Positions 1-10,777 of a stretch of 64,000 bases of DNA are shown piece by piece. The DNA is taken from NCBI GenBank assembly GCA_025350465.1, contig JANXXU010000002.1, forward strand, positions 1-64,000, written 5' to 3'. A program made the position numbers and the translations under genes. The DNA is from Alphaproteobacteria bacterium (GTDB taxonomy: Bacteria > Pseudomonadota > Alphaproteobacteria > Micropepsales > Micropepsaceae). Below the pieces are notes generated by a model. The model did no database searches, was not told the DNA's origin, and saw only the letters and a list, made by a program, of their open reading frames with translations. Positions within the stretch are counted from its first letter, which is position 1. Every line of letters starts with the position of its first letter.

Positions 1-75
1 TGGCTGGGGTACTAGGATTCGAACCTAGGAATGGCGGAATCAAAATCCGCTGCCTTACCACTTGGCTATACCCCA
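1..75 (-). tRNA. tRNA-Gln (anticodon TTG)
   Basis: The reverse strand folds as a complete cloverleaf. The acceptor stem pairs TGGGGTA (75-69) with TACCCCA, followed by discriminator G and an encoded CCA at 3-1. The T arm reads GGTTCGAATCC. The anticodon stem GCGGA/TCCGC encloses the loop TTTTGAT, giving anticodon TTG, which reads CAA (Gln). The gene sits at the window edge and no integrase or attachment-site repeat is visible beside it. Confidence 0.95.
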
Positions 76-245
76 ACAGTTGTCGGAATCGCCGGGCAAA
101 ACGGCCGCCCGATTGCGAAGGCGCGGGACCTTAAGGGCGCCGCCAGGTCAACGCAATGGGGCTTTGCCCGTTTCGTCCTCGAGCGCGGTCGCTTGTGGTG
201 CCGCGCCTGCTTTGGCAGCATGAGTCCCTCGTAAGTGGAGGCCAC

Positions 246-1799
246 ATGTCGGGCAGATTGATCAGCGGCGCGCGCGAGCTTCCCCTCACGCAACTCAGCG
301 AGCGCGTGGAGCGCGCCGCATCGGCCCTCGCCTCGATCGGCATTGGGCGCGGCGACGGCGTTGCGCTAATGCTGCGCAACGACTTCGCATTCTTCGAGGT
401 GGCGGGCGCGGCAGGCGCGCTCGGCGCCTATTCGGTTCCAGTGAATTGGCACTTCACGGTCGAAGAAGCCGCCTACATCATCGCCGACTCCGGCGCGAAG
501 GCCGTGATCGTGCACGCGGATCTCATGCCCGTCGCGTCGAAGGCGACGCCCGCCGGCGTGCCGATCTTCGTCGTCGAGACACCGGCCGAGATCGCGCAGG
601 CCTATCAGATCGACGCCGCGCAGTGTGCCGCACCCGCGGGTGCCGCTTCATGGAACAAGTGGATCGCGGGCTTCGAGCGACGCGCGCCGGCCCTCGCCGA
701 TCCGCCGGGCGCGATCATCTACACATCGGGCACGACGGGGCGGCCCAAGGGCGTTCAGCGCGTCCCGCCGACACCGGCGCAAGCGCTCGCGCTGACGAAG
801 CTGATTGCGCGTGCCTTCGGCTGCTACGAATTGCTGGTCGAGCAAAAGCCCGAGCACATCGTCACCGTGGTGACGGGGCCGATGTATCACTCCGCGCCCA
901 ACGCCTATGGCGGCATGGCGGTGCGTACGGGCGCGGACGTCATCCTCGAGCCGCGCTTCGATCCGGAGGAATTGCTGGCGCTGATCGAGCGCCACCGCGT
1001 GACACATCTGCACATGGTGCCGACGATGTTCGTGCGCCTGCTCAAATTGCCGCCGGACATACGCGAGAAATATGATCTGTCGTCGCTCAAATTCGTCGTG
1101 CACGCGGCAGCGCCCTGCCCGCCCGACATCAAGCGCGCGATGATCGAGTGGTGGGGGCCGGTGATCAACGAATACTACGGGGCGACCGAAACGGGCGCAG
1201 TCGTCTTCTGCACGGCGGAGGAATGGCTTGCGCATCCTGGCACGGTCGGGCGGCCGCAAGCGGACGTGAAGCTCGTCGTGCTGAACGACGCGGGCGAGGA
1301 GGCCGCCGTCGGTGAAGCCGGCGACGTTTATGCGCGACTCACGACCGCCGGCGATTTCACCTATCACGGCGACGACGAGAAGCGGCGTAAGGCAGAGCGC
1401 AACGGCCTCATCGGCGTCGGCGATATCGGCTACGTCGATGCCGACGGATTCCTGTACCTCTGCGACCGGCGCAATCACATGGTGATCTCGGGTGGCGTGA
1501 ACATCTATCCGGCCGAGATCGAAGGCGAACTCTTGAAGCTCAATGGCGTCGCCGATTGCGCGGTGTTCGGTATTCCGGACACCGAGTTCGGCGAGGCGCT
1601 TTGCGCCGTCGTGCAGGCGCAACCGGGCGCGCGGCTTTCGGCGGACGACGTACGCAGCTTCCTGCGCGATCACGTCGCAAAATACAAAGTGCCGAAGGTG
1701 GTGGAGTTTCGCGCCGAACTGCCGCGCGAAGACTCCGGAAAAATCTTCAAACGCAAACTGCGCGACCCCTATTGGGAAGGCGCGGGACGAAAGATCTGA
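246..1799 (+). CDS. AMP-dependent acyl-CoA synthetase
   Basis: This 518-residue member of the ANL adenylating superfamily activates a carboxylic acid to its acyl-CoA through an acyl-adenylate. The phosphate-binding motif YTSGTTGRPKG lies near residues 157-167, the ATE-type motif (YYGATETG) near 310, the hinge region DRRNHMVISGG near 402-412, and the C-terminal catalytic lysine lies in the SGKIFKRKL segment near 498. The frame is open from 156, but ATG 246 is preceded by GGAGG at a good distance and matches the family length. Substrate is not evident; annotated relatives include fatty-acid and bile-acid CoA ligases. It stands alone on this strand, followed by a strong palindrome. Confidence 0.9.
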   Translation: MSGRLISGARELPLTQLSERVERAASALASIGIGRGDGVALMLRNDFAFFEVAGAAGALGAYSVPVNWHFTVEEAAYIIADSGAKAVIVHADLMPVASKATPAGVPIFVVETPAEIAQAYQIDAAQCAAPAGAASWNKWIAGFERRAPALADPPGAIIYTSGTTGRPKGVQRVPPTPAQALALTKLIARAFGCYELLVEQKPEHIVTVVTGPMYHSAPNAYGGMAVRTGADVILEPRFDPEELLALIERHRVTHLHMVPTMFVRLLKLPPDIREKYDLSSLKFVVHAAAPCPPDIKRAMIEWWGPVINEYYGATETGAVVFCTAEEWLAHPGTVGRPQADVKLVVLNDAGEEAAVGEAGDVYARLTTAGDFTYHGDDEKRRKAERNGLIGVGDIGYVDADGFLYLCDRRNHMVISGGVNIYPAEIEGELLKLNGVADCAVFGIPDTEFGEALCAVVQAQPGARLSADDVRSFLRDHVAKYKVPKVVEFRAELPREDSGKIFKRKLRDPYWEGAGRKI

Positions 1800-1802
1800 T
1801 TT

Positions 1803-1839
1803 GCCTGGGAGCGCGGGCGTCCCGCCCGCGCTCCCAGGC
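1803..1839. repeat. REP-like GC-rich palindrome, probable bidirectional terminator
   Basis: A perfect 17-bp inverted repeat (1803-1819 and 1823-1839) with a 3-nt TCC loop fills the 44-bp gap between the convergent CoA-synthetase and GST genes. The core GCGGGCGTCCCGCCCGC resembles dispersed intergenic palindromes seen in many GC-rich genomes. Its position between two gene ends fits transcription termination on both strands, although there is no run of T residues. Confidence 0.7.
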
Positions 1840-1843
1840 CTTC

Positions 1844-2455
1844 TTATGCCTTCGCGCTTGGGCGGTCTTTGACCCGGGCGTACCAGGAATTGAGGTTTGC
1901 CGCGTCCGGGTTGATCTGCTGACCGACTTGCTTGCCGAAATCGAGGAAGCAGAAGAGCAGAATGTCGGCGAGGGTGAAGCGGTTACCGGCGAGGTATTGG
2001 CGGCCGGCGATCATCTTGTCGAGCCACAGCTCGCGGTCCTGAGCGACCTTCTTCAAACCGGGCGCGGCTTCCGGCGCGGTCGGGATGCGATCCTTGAAGA
2101 GAGCCAAGCCTTCCGAATAACGAAAGCCGTTCGCCAAGGGCTCGACGATGTTAAGGTCAGCGCGCCGCGTCCACATGCGCGTCTCGGCGCGTTCTTTTGC
2201 GTTGGTGCCGATCAGCGCCGGCGACGGATGCGTCTCTTCGAGATATTCGCAGATCGCGGTGATTTCACTGATTGTCGATCCGTCGTCGAGTTCGAGGCAT
2301 GGCATTTGGCCGGCCGTGTTCTTGGTCATGTAGGGCGCCTGGCGATTTTCCCCCTTCATCAGGTCGACCTCGACCAGCGGCACATTGATGCCCTTCTCCG
2401 CCATGAACATGCGCACGACGCGCGGGTTGGGTCCGATCGAATTGTAGAATTTCAT
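1844..2455 (-). CDS. Glutathione S-transferase family protein
   Basis: 203 residues, the usual length for a cytosolic GST. The N-terminal thioredoxin-like domain (about 1-80) contains the N-P-R-V segment after the first strand (SIGPNPRVVRMF), the cis-Pro region (AGQMPCLELDDG) and the SE glutathione-contact pair (ISEITAICEYLEE). The all-alpha C-terminal domain follows, with the conserved N-capping region FTLADILLF. Predicted to conjugate glutathione to electrophiles or to act as a glutathione-dependent isomerase; substrate unknown. ATG 2455 begins the domain directly, so the start is secure. It is convergent with the upstream CoA synthetase. Confidence 0.88.
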   Translation of the reverse strand: MKFYNSIGPNPRVVRMFMAEKGINVPLVEVDLMKGENRQAPYMTKNTAGQMPCLELDDGSTISEITAICEYLEETHPSPALIGTNAKERAETRMWTRRADLNIVEPLANGFRYSEGLALFKDRIPTAPEAAPGLKKVAQDRELWLDKMIAGRQYLAGNRFTLADILLFCFLDFGKQVGQQINPDAANLNSWYARVKDRPSAKA

Positions 2456-2653
2456 GGGGTGCGCTCCTCGGGAGGGGTGGGTGTTCCGGCGGCAGAACTT
2501 GGCCCCGCCCGCGGCACCTCGTCAACGTCAAGATTCGGAAGGCCGCGCTGCGCGCCTCCGGTTTGAAGGGACGTGTACTCAAAATGCTCCCTCTCCCTTC
2601 CAAAATGGAGGCGCGAGGGGTGAACAATTTGCGACCGGACAATTGGAAGCCGA

Positions 2654-3586
2654 TTAAACCAAACGATAGAGGTTGCGCGACGTCGGCGATCCATCGGTAG
2701 CCACGCGACCTGCCGCTACCATGTGCTGCAAATGGGCCAGCACCGACATCGCGGCGGCCGGATGCAGGCGCTTGTCGTGCTCGGAATAGATCACGTCGAC
2801 CATCGCCGGAATACGATCGATCCCGCGCTTCAGACAGGCGGCGATTTGATCTTCGCGCGCATGGCGATGGGCAATGAGTTCTGTCACGAAATGACGCGGG
2901 TCGCGGATCGGGCCGCCATGGGTCGGGTAGTAGATCGCGTCGTCGCGCAGGCGCAATTTTTCAAGGCTCGCGAAATATTGTGCCATGTCGCCGTCGGGCG
3001 GTCCGATCACAGTCGTCGACCAGCCCATGACGTGATCGCCGCTGAAGAGGGTCTTCTCCTCGCGCAGGAAAAAACAAATGTGGTTCGAGGTGTGGCCCGG
3101 CGTAAAGACGCAATCGAAGGTCCAGCCGTCGCCCTTGATTACATCGCCGTCGCGCACCGCGTGATCGGGGCGAAATGCCATGTCGCCGCCCTCCTCCACA
3201 GCAACGCCCTCGATCAATTTGCCCGCGCCGTGCGGACCGAAGCCGTGGGTCGGCGCGCCGGTCGCTGCCTTGAGCGGCGCGGCGGCGGGCGAATGATCGT
3301 TGTGGGTATGTGTGATCAGAATGTTGGTGACGGTTTCGCCTTTCAGCGCCGCCTCGATCGCTGCGACATGCTCGTCGATCAGCGGGCCCGGGTCGATGAC
3401 CGCGACCTTGCCGCGACCGACGATGTAAGTGCCGGTGCCGTGAAAGGTGAAGGCGTTCGGATTGCGCGCGAGGACACGCCGCAGTAACGGCGAGACTTCG
3501 ACAGGCGCGGCGTAAACGGGCGTAAAGTTGCGATCAAGCGGCAGCTTGGGCAGCGTGACGCCAAGATCGGATGCTCTCAGCGTCAC
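2654..3586 (-). CDS. MBL-fold metallo-hydrolase
   Basis: 310 residues of the metallo-beta-lactamase superfamily, LACTB2/glyoxalase-II-like subgroup. The first metal-binding motif THTHNDHSP is at 92-100, followed by a PGHTSNH histidine motif near 170, an SGDHVMG aspartate motif and a late PTHGGP histidine; together these can build a two-zinc site. The C-terminal helical part resembles the winged-helix extension of LACTB2-like proteins. I start it at GTG 3586, 18 bp after the DUF1499 gene stops and preceded by AAAGGAC, although the frame is open much further upstream antisense to that gene. Co-transcription with DUF1499 is likely. Confidence 0.85.
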   Translation of the reverse strand: MTLRASDLGVTLPKLPLDRNFTPVYAAPVEVSPLLRRVLARNPNAFTFHGTGTYIVGRGKVAVIDPGPLIDEHVAAIEAALKGETVTNILITHTHNDHSPAAAPLKAATGAPTHGFGPHGAGKLIEGVAVEEGGDMAFRPDHAVRDGDVIKGDGWTFDCVFTPGHTSNHICFFLREEKTLFSGDHVMGWSTTVIGPPDGDMAQYFASLEKLRLRDDAIYYPTHGGPIRDPRHFVTELIAHRHAREDQIAACLKRGIDRIPAMVDVIYSEHDKRLHPAAAMSVLAHLQHMVAAGRVATDGSPTSRNLYRLV

Positions 3587-3603
3587 GTACTCTTGTCCTT
3601 TGT

Positions 3604-4332
3604 TCAAGCCGCCTTCAGGCGCGTGAGAAACTCGCGAATGCGCGCCGCGTTCTTGCCCAAGTCCGATATCCCGACGCGCGACATCGAACGGATGTCGAGC
3701 TTGGATCCCGTGCCGGCCGCCGCGATGCGGATGACGACGTCGTCCTTGAAGCCGAACCACATTGTCGTGTCGGTCGCTTCGATGCGCCCATCGTTCGGCT
3801 CGGCAGCTACGATTTGCCAACCCATGTCGGTTGCGACTTTTTTCGCCTTCTCGAACACTTCGGCGGGCGGCTTGTCGCTCATGAAAGGCTGAATGTCGGC
3901 AAAGGCTTTTTGTTGTTCCGCTGCGTCGGCAGGCTTGTAGTCGGCGCCGTTCGCCGCGGCCTTTCGCGCGTCCATCAGCGCGACGAAGAGCGGCGGGTTC
4001 GCCGTGTCGGTCGTGATGTCGTGGATAGCGGGCACGCTTTCCGCGGTCGACTTCATTTTCAGCGGGACGTAGATCGAGCCCGCCAGCACCAGCCCCAGGA
4101 TCACGAACATCAGGCCCTGCGCCGAGCGCGAGAACAGCGCGACGATCAACCAAAGCGCGGCAAGCGCACCCGTGCCGATCGCGACGTAGCTGCCGTATTT
4201 CAACCCGGTGAACGCGAGGCCCAGATCGACGTGGGCGAAGCGATAGGCCGGCCCTGCGCCGAGGATCATCGCCGCTGCGATGAACCCAACCAACAATACA
4301 AAGCGTCCGAGCATTCCTGCCGAGTTCGTCAT
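3604..4332 (-). CDS. DUF1499 membrane protein
   Basis: 242 residues. Three hydrophobic segments lie in the N-terminal half (roughly 8-28, 47-67 and 72-90), followed by a soluble DUF1499 domain (about 105-240). That domain carries characteristic features: NPPLF, a P-x-F segment, the AEPNDGRIEATDTTMWFGFKDD stretch (split here as AEPNDGRIEATDT then TMWFGFKDD) and a final S-R-V-G-x-SDLGKNAARI motif. Function of the family is unknown; it is usually membrane-associated. It lies 22 bp downstream of the acyl-CoA ligase and 18 bp upstream of the MBL hydrolase, so the three genes probably form one operon. Confidence 0.85.
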   Translation of the reverse strand: MTNSAGMLGRFVLLVGFIAAAMILGAGPAYRFAHVDLGLAFTGLKYGSYVAIGTGALAALWLIVALFSRSAQGLMFVILGLVLAGSIYVPLKMKSTAESVPAIHDITTDTANPPLFVALMDARKAAANGADYKPADAAEQQKAFADIQPFMSDKPPAEVFEKAKKVATDMGWQIVAAEPNDGRIEATDTTMWFGFKDDVVIRIAAAGTGSKLDIRSMSRVGISDLGKNAARIREFLTRLKAA

Positions 4333-4354
4333 CGCAATTGCTAATCCCCAAAAG

Positions 4355-6001
<1,647 letters not shown>

Positions 6002-6184
6002 GTCTTTCTCCCGAAGTGTCGTGCGCGTTGGCGCCTCGTGTTGGCGCGATCTTATGAGCCGCCGATATCAGGAACAATACGAAGCCGCGCGGCATCCGGT
6101 TTGCCTCCCCAGGCGCACAAACGCTCACAGGCTTGACTGACGGACTTTAGGCCGCGAGCGTAGCGCTCAGAAAGCGGTGAACTC

Positions 6185-7567
6185 ATGCCCCTAACCAATG
6201 CCCAGACGCGCGATGTCGAAGCGCTGATCCATCCCTACACCAACCTGGCGCGGCACCGCGAGGTCGGGCCGCTGATCTTGGAGCGGGCGAAGGGCATTTT
6301 CGTCTACGACAATCGCGGGCGCGACTATATCGACGGGCTGGCGGGCTTGTGGTGCGTCAGCCTCGGCTACAACGAAGAGCGGCTGATCGAAGCGGCGACC
6401 AAGCAGATGCGCGAGATGCCTTATGCGCACATCTTCGCCGGGCGCAGTCACGAGCCAGGCATCGCGCTCGCCGAAAAGCTGAAGGAGGTGGCGCCCTTCA
6501 CGGCCTCCAAAGTGTTCTTCGCCAATTCGGGATCGGAGGCGAACGACACGCAGGTCAAGCTCGCCTGGTACTATTGGAACGCACGCGGCAAGCCGCAGAA
6601 GAAAAAAATCATCAGCCGCATCAAGGCCTATCACGGCGTGACGATCGTCAGCGCCAGCTTGACCGGGTTGCCGGGCAATCACCGCGCTTTCGATTTGCCG
6701 CTGGCGATGACGTTGCATGCCGACTGCCCGCACGCCTATCGCTTCGCCGAAGCCGGCGAGGACGACGACGCCTTCGCCGAGCGGCTGGCGGGCAATCTCG
6801 ACGCGCTGATCGAGCGCGAAGGTGCCGACACCATCGCCGCCTTTATCGCAGAACCCGTGATGGGCGCCGGCGGGGTGATTATCCCGCCCGCGACTTATTT
6901 CGATCGCATCCAGCCGGTGCTCGCCAAGCACGACATTCTCTTCATCGACGACGAGGTGATCACCGGCTTCGGGCGCACGGGGAACTATTGGGGCGCGCAG
7001 ACCTACAACATGCGGCCACACACGGTGTCGTGCGCCAAGGCGCTGTCGTCGGCCTATATGCCGATCTCGGCGGTCCTGATCCCGGAGGACATGTATCAAG
7101 CGATGCTGGAGCAGAGCCGTGCGATCGGCGTATTCGGGCACGGCTTCACCTATTCGGCGCATCCGGTCGCGGCGGCCGTCGCCAACGAGACGCTGAAGAT
7201 CTACGAAGAGCGCAACATCCTCGCCCATGTGCGGCGCATGAGCGAGCCATTCGTCGAGCGCCTGCGCGCCTTGCGCACGCACGCGCTGATCGGCGAAGCG
7301 GTGGGCGTCGGGCTGCTAGGTGCAGTCGAACTCGTCAGCGACAAAGCCGCTAAGAAGAACTTCCCGGCCGAGAAGATGGTGGCGGCGGCGTGTTGCCGGT
7401 TCGCCGAGGAAGAAGGGTTGCTCGTGCGCGCGCTCTTGGGTGACCGCATCGCCTTCTGCCCGCCGCTTGTGATTACCGAGGCAGAAATCAACGAAATGTT
7501 CGATCGCTTCGCCCGGGCGCTCGACAAGACGGAGGCGTGGGTCAGGAAGGAAGGCTTGCGCGGCTAG
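6185..7567 (+). CDS. Class III (omega) aminotransferase
   Basis: 460 residues, PLP-dependent fold type I. The phosphate-binding segment ANSGSEAND, the aspartate contacting the pyridine nitrogen in [14 protein letters not shown], and the Schiff-base lysine at about residue 285 ([12 protein letters not shown]) are all present. Such enzymes transfer amino groups between omega-amino compounds (diamines, beta-alanine, taurine or similar) and pyruvate or another keto acid. It is divergent from the acyl-CoA ligase, with a 183-bp intergenic region. The amino donor is not predictable here. The start ATG 6185 agrees with family length. Confidence 0.9.
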   Translation: MPLTNAQTRDVEALIHPYTNLARHREVGPLILERAKGIFVYDNRGRDYIDGLAGLWCVSLGYNEERLIEAATKQMREMPYAHIFAGRSHEPGIALAEKLKEVAPFTASKVFFANSGSEANDTQVKLAWYYWNARGKPQKKKIISRIKAYHGVTIVSASLTGLPGNHRAFDLPLAMTLHADCPHAYRFAEAGEDDDAFAERLAGNLDALIEREGADTIAAFIAEPVMGAGGVIIPPATYFDRIQPVLAKHDILFIDDEVITGFGRTGNYWGAQTYNMRPHTVSCAKALSSAYMPISAVLIPEDMYQAMLEQSRAIGVFGHGFTYSAHPVAAAVANETLKIYEERNILAHVRRMSEPFVERLRALRTHALIGEAVGVGLLGAVELVSDKAAKKNFPAEKMVAAACCRFAEEEGLLVRALLGDRIAFCPPLVITEAEINEMFDRFARALDKTEAWVRKEGLRG

Positions 7568-7569
7568 CT

Positions 7570-7610
7570 CAAGAAGTCGTGGATGGCCGGTCTTCGCCGA
7601 CCATGACAGA
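7570..7610. repeat. REP-like palindrome
   Basis: ATGGCCGG (7583-7590) and CCGACCAT (7597-7604) pair with one G-U, enclosed by AAGTCGTGG upstream and GACAGAC downstream. This matches my memory of a common alphaproteobacterial intergenic repeat of the type AAGTCGTGGATGGCCGG...CCATGAC. The same CGGACCATGACAG end recurs in the element at 40535-40600. It lies directly after the aminotransferase stop and may act in termination. Confidence 0.5.
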
Positions 7611-7648
7611 CTGTGATGTACGCGGGTGCGGCGGTTTTGGGGGCTGCG

Positions 7649-9076
7649 ATGAAGTGGGTTGGGCGGATTTTGCTTGGGCTGGTGATCGTGCCGGTTGCCG
7701 GCGGCGCAGGCGCGTATTTCTATTTTGAGGCACCGGTCCCCGATGCGCGGCTGGCTTGTTACTACGGCGCTTATGAAACGGACCAGCACGAGTTGATCGT
7801 CGTCACGCCGACATCCGGTCGTGAGGCGCTGCGTATTGTATTGATGAACGGCGAGACGTGGCGATTGGAGCCGACGACACCGATCGACCATACCCCGATC
7901 CAGTTCTCCGCTTCGATGGGCTGGGCCGACGTCATCAGCGAGGGCGCCACCTTTCAATTTGGCTCGTGCGCAGAAGGCACAGTCACCACCAACATCGGCC
8001 TACTTGCGACGCCCGTCGTCGCGCATCGCATCGACCTCGACGCGACCGATGCAACGTTCGAAAGCCACGGCTTGAAACTCTTCGGGCGCCTGGTGATGCC
8101 TAAGTCTCGCGATCCGGTGCCGGTCGCTGTGTTGGTGCACGGATCGGAAGGCGATTCAGCGGTACTGTTCAACCGCCTGCAATATCTCTTCCCGGCGAAC
8201 GGCATCGGCGTCTTCGTCTACGACAAACGCGGCACCGGCAAGTCAGAGGGCAGCTATACGCAAGACTTCAATCTGCTTGCCGACGATGCGGCGGCGGCGC
8301 TGACGAAGGCGCGCGCGCTTGCCGGCGATCGCGCCTCGGACGTCGGCTTCCAAGGCGGGAGTCAAGCGGGCTGGATCGAGCCCCTCGCCGCCACGAAAGC
8401 CAAGACCGATTTCGTGCTCGTCGGCTTCGGTCTTGCCGAAACGCCGGCCGATGAAGATCGAGATTGCGTCGTTGTCGATCTTCGCGATGCCGGATACAGC
8501 GACGCCATTATCGCCAAGGCCCGCGAAATCACCGATGCAACGGCGCGTGTGATCTCCTCGCATTTCACCGAAGGCTTCGAACAATTCGAGGCAGTCAAAG
8601 TGAAATACGGCAATGAGGCTTGGTACAAGGCGATCAAGGGCCAATACAGCGGCGATTTGCTCAAGTACCCCTCGTTCGCTCTTCGGATCGCAGGCCCGTT
8701 CTTCGAGGTCGGTACGCCCTTTGCGTATGACAGTCTGCCGCCATTGCGTGCTTATGATGGGCCTCATTTGTGGGTGATCGGCGGAAGCGACAGCGTGGCG
8801 CCAAGCGAACAGACGCTACGGGTTCTACGCACCGTGCAAGTCGATAGGCCGAAACTCGCTGTCGTCGTCTTTCCAAACGCCGACCACGGCATTATCGAGT
8901 TCGAGCGCAAGAACGGCGAGCGGGTTTCGACGCGCTTCTCGCCGGGCTATTTCGATCTGATGGTCGACTGGATCAAGACGAAGAAGATCAACGTGCCCCC
9001 CGACAGCGCCGTCGTCTACGTTCACACCGCCGACAACACGCCGCCGAGCGGATCTTCGGTGATGGACACGCCTTAG
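7649..9076 (+). CDS. Membrane-anchored or secreted alpha/beta hydrolase
   Basis: 475 residues. An N-terminal hydrophobic segment (about 4-24) predicts a signal anchor or signal peptide, so the catalytic domain should be periplasmic. The hydrolase domain shows the oxyanion region VLVHGSEGDS, YDKRGTGKSEG, the nucleophile elbow G-G-S238-Q-A-G and the late histidine in PNADHGI. These fit an X-Pro dipeptidyl peptidase/BAAT-type hydrolase with an N-terminal beta-rich domain. Earlier GTG 7613 and ATG 7616 are possible, but ATG 7649 has GGGGG just upstream and puts the hydrophobic segment at the N-terminus. Substrate unknown. Confidence 0.8.
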   Translation: MKWVGRILLGLVIVPVAGGAGAYFYFEAPVPDARLACYYGAYETDQHELIVVTPTSGREALRIVLMNGETWRLEPTTPIDHTPIQFSASMGWADVISEGATFQFGSCAEGTVTTNIGLLATPVVAHRIDLDATDATFESHGLKLFGRLVMPKSRDPVPVAVLVHGSEGDSAVLFNRLQYLFPANGIGVFVYDKRGTGKSEGSYTQDFNLLADDAAAALTKARALAGDRASDVGFQGGSQAGWIEPLAATKAKTDFVLVGFGLAETPADEDRDCVVVDLRDAGYSDAIIAKAREITDATARVISSHFTEGFEQFEAVKVKYGNEAWYKAIKGQYSGDLLKYPSFALRIAGPFFEVGTPFAYDSLPPLRAYDGPHLWVIGGSDSVAPSEQTLRVLRTVQVDRPKLAVVVFPNADHGIIEFERKNGERVSTRFSPGYFDLMVDWIKTKKINVPPDSAVVYVHTADNTPPSGSSVMDTP

Positions 9077-9093
9077 AGTCCGTCTCCACGATT

Positions 9094-10032
9094 TCAGATG
9101 CGAGGAAACGTCGGATGTTCTTCGAATCCGGCCGGATCTTGATGGATGAAGACCTCGGCGTCGGGAAACGCGAGGCGGATTGCATCCTCGACCTCGTCGC
9201 TGATGCGATGGGCATCGACCAGAGCTATTTCGGGCGCGAGTTCCAGATGCAGCTGAATGAAGCCGCGATGGCCGGAATGGCGCGTGCGCAAATCGTGCAG
9301 ACTAATGACCGCCGAATGAAGCTTGACGATGTCTTTGATGCGCTCGCGGTCGGCATCGGCGAATTCGCGATCCATCAACTCGTCATAAGAGGCACGCAGT
9401 ATCTTCACCGCGCCCCAGCCGATGACGCCGGCGATGGCCAAACCGATGAGCGGATCCGCAATGGTCCAACCGAGCCAACCGGCAAGGACCAACGCAACAA
9501 TCACTCCGGCGTTCATCGCCAGATCGCCGACGTAATGGAGACTGTCGGCACCGATCGCGAGCGAACGCGTGCGGCCGATAACAAAGCGCTGGAATGTCAC
9601 CAGCGCCAAGGTGAAGGCGATCGAGATCAGCATGACGACAACGGCGAGCACCGACTGCGGCACTGCATGCGGCTCGACGATTCGCTCGATCGACTGAAAC
9701 AGCAGGAACGCCGAGGAGCCGGCGATGAAGGCGGCCTGACCGAGGCCCGCGATCGCTTCGGCTTTGCCGTGGCCGAAACGGTGCTCGCGGTCGGCCGGCG
9801 TCAATGCGTGACGCACGGCAAGCAAATTCAACCCTGAGGCTAGAAGATCGAGGGACGAGTCGACGAGCGAGGCGAACATGGCGACCGAGCCCGTCAGCAC
9901 CCACGCCCAGGCCTTAATCCCAATCAGCAATCCTGCAACCGCCACTGCGGCGTAGGTCGCGAGCTTCTTCAGGCGCTCTGCGGTGACCCCGCTGTGCACC
10001 CGATCGGCTTCAGCGACGCGTGTATCCATCAT
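9094..10032 (-). CDS. Cation diffusion facilitator (FieF-like)
   Basis: 312 residues, CDF family of proton-coupled exporters of Zn(II), Fe(II) or similar divalent metals in the inner membrane. Six transmembrane helices are expected in the first 210 residues. The transport-site pairs are visible: D-x3-D in [10 protein letters not shown] and H-x3-D in DSLHYVGDL, the DD-HD set typical of zinc/iron CDFs. A cytoplasmic C-terminal domain with the [10 protein letters not shown] core follows. ATG 10032 overlaps the pdxH stop (ATGA), implying translational coupling; an upstream open extension only overlaps pdxH. Confidence 0.9.
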   Translation of the reverse strand: MMDTRVAEADRVHSGVTAERLKKLATYAAVAVAGLLIGIKAWAWVLTGSVAMFASLVDSSLDLLASGLNLLAVRHALTPADREHRFGHGKAEAIAGLGQAAFIAGSSAFLLFQSIERIVEPHAVPQSVLAVVVMLISIAFTLALVTFQRFVIGRTRSLAIGADSLHYVGDLAMNAGVIVALVLAGWLGWTIADPLIGLAIAGVIGWGAVKILRASYDELMDREFADADRERIKDIVKLHSAVISLHDLRTRHSGHRGFIQLHLELAPEIALVDAHRISDEVEDAIRLAFPDAEVFIHQDPAGFEEHPTFPRI

Positions 10033-10655
10033 GGAAAGAGCCGCTCCGTCATCCAGGGTGCCCCCCCCGCGGATCGCTTGTAGACAAGCCGATCGTGGAG
10101 GCGAAACGGGCGGTCGCGCCAAAATTCGATATGCAGCGGTTCGACGCGAAACCCAGACCAGTGCGGCGGGCGCGGTACCTTGCTCAGTGCATATTTCGCC
10201 GCATAGCGCGCAACTTCCTTCTCCAGTTCAAAACGACCTTTGAGTGCGCGCGATTGGCGTGAAGCCCAAGCGCCGATCTGACTGTCCTTTGGGCGCGAAG
10301 CAAAATAGGCGTCGGCCTCAGCGTCGCTGACCAGGGTGACGGGGCCGCGCACGCGCACCTGGCGCCGTAGGCTTTTCCAGTGAAAACATAGCGCCGCCTT
10401 GCGCGAGGCGAGGAGTTCCGTGCCCTTCGCGCTCTCAAAGTTCGTGTAGAAGACAAACCCGCTCAAATCGACGCCCTTCAAAAGCACCATTCGCACGTCG
10501 GGCAGGCCCGTCTCGTCAACGGTGGCCAAGGCCATCGCCTCTGCGTCGTTCGGCTCCTTCTTGCGCGCCTCTTCGAACCAGGCGGCAAACAACCGGATAG
10601 GGTCGTCGACCGGTGCGATCTCGACCTCCGGCGCGGGAGCGGACGTATCATTCAT
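10029..10655 (-). CDS. pdxH: Pyridoxamine 5'-phosphate oxidase
   Basis: 208 residues. PdxH oxidises pyridoxine or pyridoxamine 5'-phosphate to PLP with FMN and O2. Recognisable family features are [30 protein letters not shown], the FMN-contacting [29 protein letters not shown] and the C-terminal [11 protein letters not shown]...EFW segment ending in RLFP. An ATG at 10691 is in frame but overlaps a TATAAT box, so ATG 10655 is preferred. PLP made here would serve the PLP enzymes at 6185, 20547, 21667, 37835 and 63596. Coupled to the CDF gene. Confidence 0.94.
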   Translation of the reverse strand: MNDTSAPAPEVEIAPVDDPIRLFAAWFEEARKKEPNDAEAMALATVDETGLPDVRMVLLKGVDLSGFVFYTNFESAKGTELLASRKAALCFHWKSLRRQVRVRGPVTLVSDAEADAYFASRPKDSQIGAWASRQSRALKGRFELEKEVARYAAKYALSKVPRPPHWSGFRVEPLHIEFWRDRPFRLHDRLVYKRSAGGAPWMTERLFP

Positions 10656-10689
10656 GCGATTTGTGGCTCGCGGTGTGTTAGGCCGGTCC

Positions 10690-10695
10690 ATTATA
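10690..10695 (-). promoter_or_regulatory. Possible -10 box of pdxH
   Basis: TATAAT on the reverse strand overlaps the in-frame ATG at 10691. If used, transcription would begin downstream of that ATG, supporting ATG 10655 as the pdxH start. No convincing -35 hexamer is seen 16-18 bp upstream, so confidence is low. Confidence 0.3.
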
Positions 10696-10777
10696 TAGAC
10701 TCGTCGTCAGCCGCGCCCACCTCCTTATGCGGTTGCAATTGAGAGCCGCTTGCAAACCGATGCCACATGTTCGTCCG

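Noticed and set aside
1-245. Possible integration site at the tRNA-Gln gene
   Set aside because: No integrase, excisionase or repeat of the tRNA 3' end appears within the window.
3586-4351. N-terminal extension of the MBL hydrolase frame
   Set aside because: The extension is antisense-frame noise over the DUF1499 gene; GTG 3586 has a ribosome site and starts the natural domain.
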